Part shown: piece by piece, positions 4,834-6,295 of the stretch
Position numbering within the stretch: the stretch's first letter is position 1
How the letters are laid out: each line of letters begins with the position of its first letter
Assembly (NCBI GenBank): GCA_021845555.1
Contig: JAJZVS010000231.1
Location: 1-6,295 of the forward strand
Reading direction: 5' to 3'
Length of the DNA stretch: 6,295 bases
DNA from: Pseudomonadota bacterium
GTDB taxonomy: Bacteria; Pseudomonadota; Alphaproteobacteria; Acetobacterales; Acetobacteraceae
Position numbers and translations under genes: made by a program
The notes under the pieces: generated by a model
What the model was told of the DNA's origin: nothing
What the model saw: the letters and a program-made list of their open reading frames with translations, nothing else
Databases searched by the model: none

Positions 4834-5832
4834 ATGCGGATCATCGCCCTCGAGGAGCACTTCATCGTCCCCGAACTGGCCGGGCGGGTCGATCCGGCGC
4901 TGGCGCGCCAGCGCGGCTTCCCGCCTCCGGATGTGCCCTGGAGCCAGGTGACCAGGCGGGGCGAGCTGATCGACCTCGGCGCCGCGCGGCTGGCCGACAT
5001 GGACGCGGCGGGGATCGATCTGCAGGTGCTCTCGGTCGCGGGTGCCGGGGCCGATCTGCTGGCGGGGGCCGAGGGGGTGCGGCTTGCGCGCGACTACAAC
5101 GACGCGCTGGCCCGGGCGGTCGCGGCGCATCCCGCCCGGCTGGCCGGCTTCGCCCATCTGCCGATGCAGAGCCCCGAGGCGGCGGCCGAGGAGTTGGAAC
5201 GGGCGGTGCGCGACCTCGGTTTCCATGGCGCGTTGATCAACGGGCTGACCGAGGACCGCTGCCTGGACGATCCGCGCTTCGACCCGATCCTGGCGCGGGC
5301 GGCGGCGCTGAACGTGCCGCTCTATCTGCATCCCGGGATCCCGCCGGCCGCGGTGCGCGCGGCCTATTACGACGGGCTGCCGGGGCAGATGAGCTTCGTG
5401 CTGTCCACCGCCGCCTGGGGCTGGCACATCGAGACCGCGATCCAGGTGCTGCGCCTGGTGCTGTCCGGCGCGTTGGACCGGCACCCGCGCCTCAAGCTGA
5501 TCGTCGGGCATATGGGGGAGGCGCTGCCCTTCATGCTGGCGCGCTGCGAGCAGACCCTGGCCGCCGAGGCGTCCAAGGTGCTGCGGCGGAGCGTGACGCA
5601 GACCATCCTGGAGCAGGTGTGGATCACCACCAGCGGGTTCTTCACCCTGCCGCCGTTCCTGAATGCGCTGCAGACGTTCGGGGCGGACCGGATCCTGTTC
5701 TCGGTGGATTACCCCTTCGCGCCCAACGCGGTGGGGCGGCGGTTCCTGGATGCGCTGCCGGTGGCGGCAGCCGATAAGGAGAAGATCGCGTTTCGGAACG
5801 CGGAGCGGGTGCTGGGGTTGGCGGAGGGGTAG
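4834..5832 (+). CDS. Amidohydrolase family protein, gamma-resorcylate decarboxylase / ACMSD-like
   Basis: This 332-aa cytoplasmic TIM-barrel metal enzyme belongs to the amidohydrolase-2 group, which contains gamma-resorcylate decarboxylase and other non-oxidative decarboxylases. Alignment from memory with Rhizobium gamma-resorcylate decarboxylase runs end to end. Metal ligands map to Glu7 and His9 (ALEEHF), His166 (LYLHPG) and Asp292 (ILFSVDYPF). The conserved catalytic-region His226 is in VGHMGEALPFM. Other shared blocks are RLADMDAAGIDLQVLS (52-67), LAGFAHLPMQSPEAAAEELERAV (103-125), GFHGALINGLTE (129-140) and ITTSGFF (264-270). The substrate is not determined: the segment of about residues 140-160 is shorter than in the resorcylate enzyme, so the pocket may differ. 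It starts at the ATG with GGAGGA 4 nt upstream and is transcribed divergently from mdh. No partner catabolic genes follow; an insertion sequence lies about 75 bp downstream. Confidence 0.9.
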   Translation: MRIIALEEHFIVPELAGRVDPALARQRGFPPPDVPWSQVTRRGELIDLGAARLADMDAAGIDLQVLSVAGAGADLLAGAEGVRLARDYNDALARAVAAHPARLAGFAHLPMQSPEAAAEELERAVRDLGFHGALINGLTEDRCLDDPRFDPILARAAALNVPLYLHPGIPPAAVRAAYYDGLPGQMSFVLSTAAWGWHIETAIQVLRLVLSGALDRHPRLKLIVGHMGEALPFMLARCEQTLAAEASKVLRRSVTQTILEQVWITTSGFFTLPPFLNALQTFGADRILFSVDYPFAPNAVGRRFLDALPVAAADKEKIAFRNAERVLGLAEG

Positions 5833-5909
5833 GGAGCCGCATCCGCCGCGGCGCGTGCCCCCGGGCCTTCTTCCCCCCAGCCCCCTCAGTGTCCGTCCGG
5901 GAACAAATT

Positions 5910-5986
5910 GAGTCCTTTGAATCGGTTGGCGGATTTCCCTTGAGGTCACTGAATCTCCTGTGATTCCCTGCCTCCTGCATCGATTC
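5910..5986. repeat. Cluster of five GANTC (CcrM-type) sites at the IS left end
   Basis: GANTC occurs at 5910 (GAGTC), 5919 (GAATC), 5951 (GAATC), 5962 (GATTC) and 5982 (GATTC). By eye the rest of the window has only six, starting at 293, 744, 2143, 3148, 4082 and 4445. GANTC is the target of the cell-cycle methyltransferase CcrM in Alphaproteobacteria. The first two sites lie in the presumed terminal repeat; the others lie between it and the transposase start. Confidence 0.7.
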
Positions 5987-5996
5987 GGGGGTGAGG

Positions 5997-6295
5997 ATGT
6001 GGACCGAGGCGAACCGGGCACGGTATGCCCGCCCAACGGCGCGCTACGAGAGCGACCTGACCGACGCAGAATGGGCAGAGATCGGGCCGCTGATCCCGCC
6101 GGCCAAGCGGGGCGGCAACAAGCGGACGGTGGATATCCGCGAGGTGGCGAACGCGGTGATGTATATCTTGAGCGCCGGGTGCCAGTGGCGCGCGCTGCCG
6201 AAGGATCTGCCGCCACGCAGCACGGTGCACGACTATCTTGAGCGCTGGCGGAGCGACGGCACGCTGGAACGAATGCACCACGCGCTTTATGTGAA
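5997..6295 (+). CDS. IS5-family transposase, N-terminal part (runs off right edge)
   Basis: The first 99 codons of a transposase of the IS5 family (DUF4096-type N-terminal domain) are present. The start is MWTEANRARYARP, followed by the characteristic YESDLTDAEWAEIGPLIPPAKRGGNKR (24-50), VDIREVANAVMYILSAGCQWRALPKDLPP (52-80) and RSTVHDYLERWRSDGTLERMHHALYV (81-99+). This region is the DNA-binding N-terminal part. The DDE catalytic residues of the RNase H-like domain lie beyond the window. The ATG at 5997 is the family start; GTG at 5991 is in frame two codons earlier and is a possible alternative. No stop or frameshift is seen in the visible part, so the gene may be intact. Confidence 0.92.
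   Translation, partial: MWTEANRARYARPTARYESDLTDAEWAEIGPLIPPAKRGGNKRTVDIREVANAVMYILSAGCQWRALPKDLPPRSTVHDYLERWRSDGTLERMHHALYV

Larger units (their letters stand above)
5908..6295 (+). mobile_element. IS5-family insertion sequence, left part (runs off right edge)
   Basis: An IS5-family transposase start is present, preceded by a likely left terminal region. The boundary is estimated at 5908-5910, where sequence with a different base pattern begins: TTGAGTC at 5908-5914 and TTGAATC at 5917-5923, repeated at 9-bp spacing. The right end, its inverted repeat and the target-site duplication are outside the window, so the exact end is unproven. The insertion lies in the intergenic space after the amidohydrolase gene and does not disrupt it. 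Confidence 0.7.

Noticed and set aside
5833..5907. Intrinsic terminator after the amidohydrolase gene.
   Set aside because: The region is C-rich with only a small GC palindrome (CGCCGCGGCG) and no hairpin plus T-run.
4756..6216. A 486-codon minus-strand open frame opposite the amidohydrolase and IS transposase genes.
   Set aside because: It spans two unrelated plus-strand genes of clear homology, is Arg/Gln/Pro-rich and low in complexity, and crosses the IS boundary.

Overview
The window is GC-rich throughout (about two thirds G+C or more by eye) and looks like chromosome of an alphaproteobacterium. The evidence is the gene order mdh-sucC-sucD followed by sucA on one strand, a type 3 (LDH-like) malate dehydrogenase, and the protein sequences themselves. 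Acetobacteraceae or another Rhodospirillales lineage is the best guess, partly because the small coiled-coil membrane protein resembles ones I associate with that group. Having sucCD argues against Gluconobacter/Acetobacter-type acetic acid bacteria, many of which lack succinyl-CoA synthetase. The family assignment is inference.

Minus strand, read right to left from about 4620 to 1, is a TCA-cycle operon: mdh (malate dehydrogenase), sucC and sucD (succinyl-CoA synthetase beta and alpha, joined by a TAATG overlap), two accessory genes, then the first 145 codons of sucA (2-oxoglutarate dehydrogenase E1), which runs off the left edge. The accessory genes are a 105-aa protein with a coiled coil and a C-terminal membrane segment, and a 155-aa DUF29 protein. 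Genes mdh-sucC-sucD are tightly packed (24 nt, then overlapping). The accessory block has gaps of 119, 139 and 91 nt, and a perfect 13-bp hairpin precedes sucA. The core genes catalyse 2-oxoglutarate to succinyl-CoA (SucA with SucB and Lpd, presumably further left), succinyl-CoA to succinate (SucCD) and malate to oxaloacetate (Mdh).

Plus strand, 4834-5832, is a divergently transcribed amidohydrolase of the gamma-resorcylate decarboxylase / ACMSD-like group with all expected metal ligands. The 216-bp region shared with mdh holds an 8-bp inverted repeat whose arms each carry a TTGTC(A/G) -35-like hexamer pointing outward, plus a hairpin in the likely mdh leader.

Right edge, about 5908-6295, is the left end of an IS5-family insertion sequence with the first 99 codons of its transposase. 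Upstream of the transposase start, five GANTC sites (the CcrM methylation motif of Alphaproteobacteria) lie within 77 bp, against only six in the preceding 5.9 kb. This is the most unusual signal in the window. I see no RNA genes, CRISPR array, phage genes or clear defence system.
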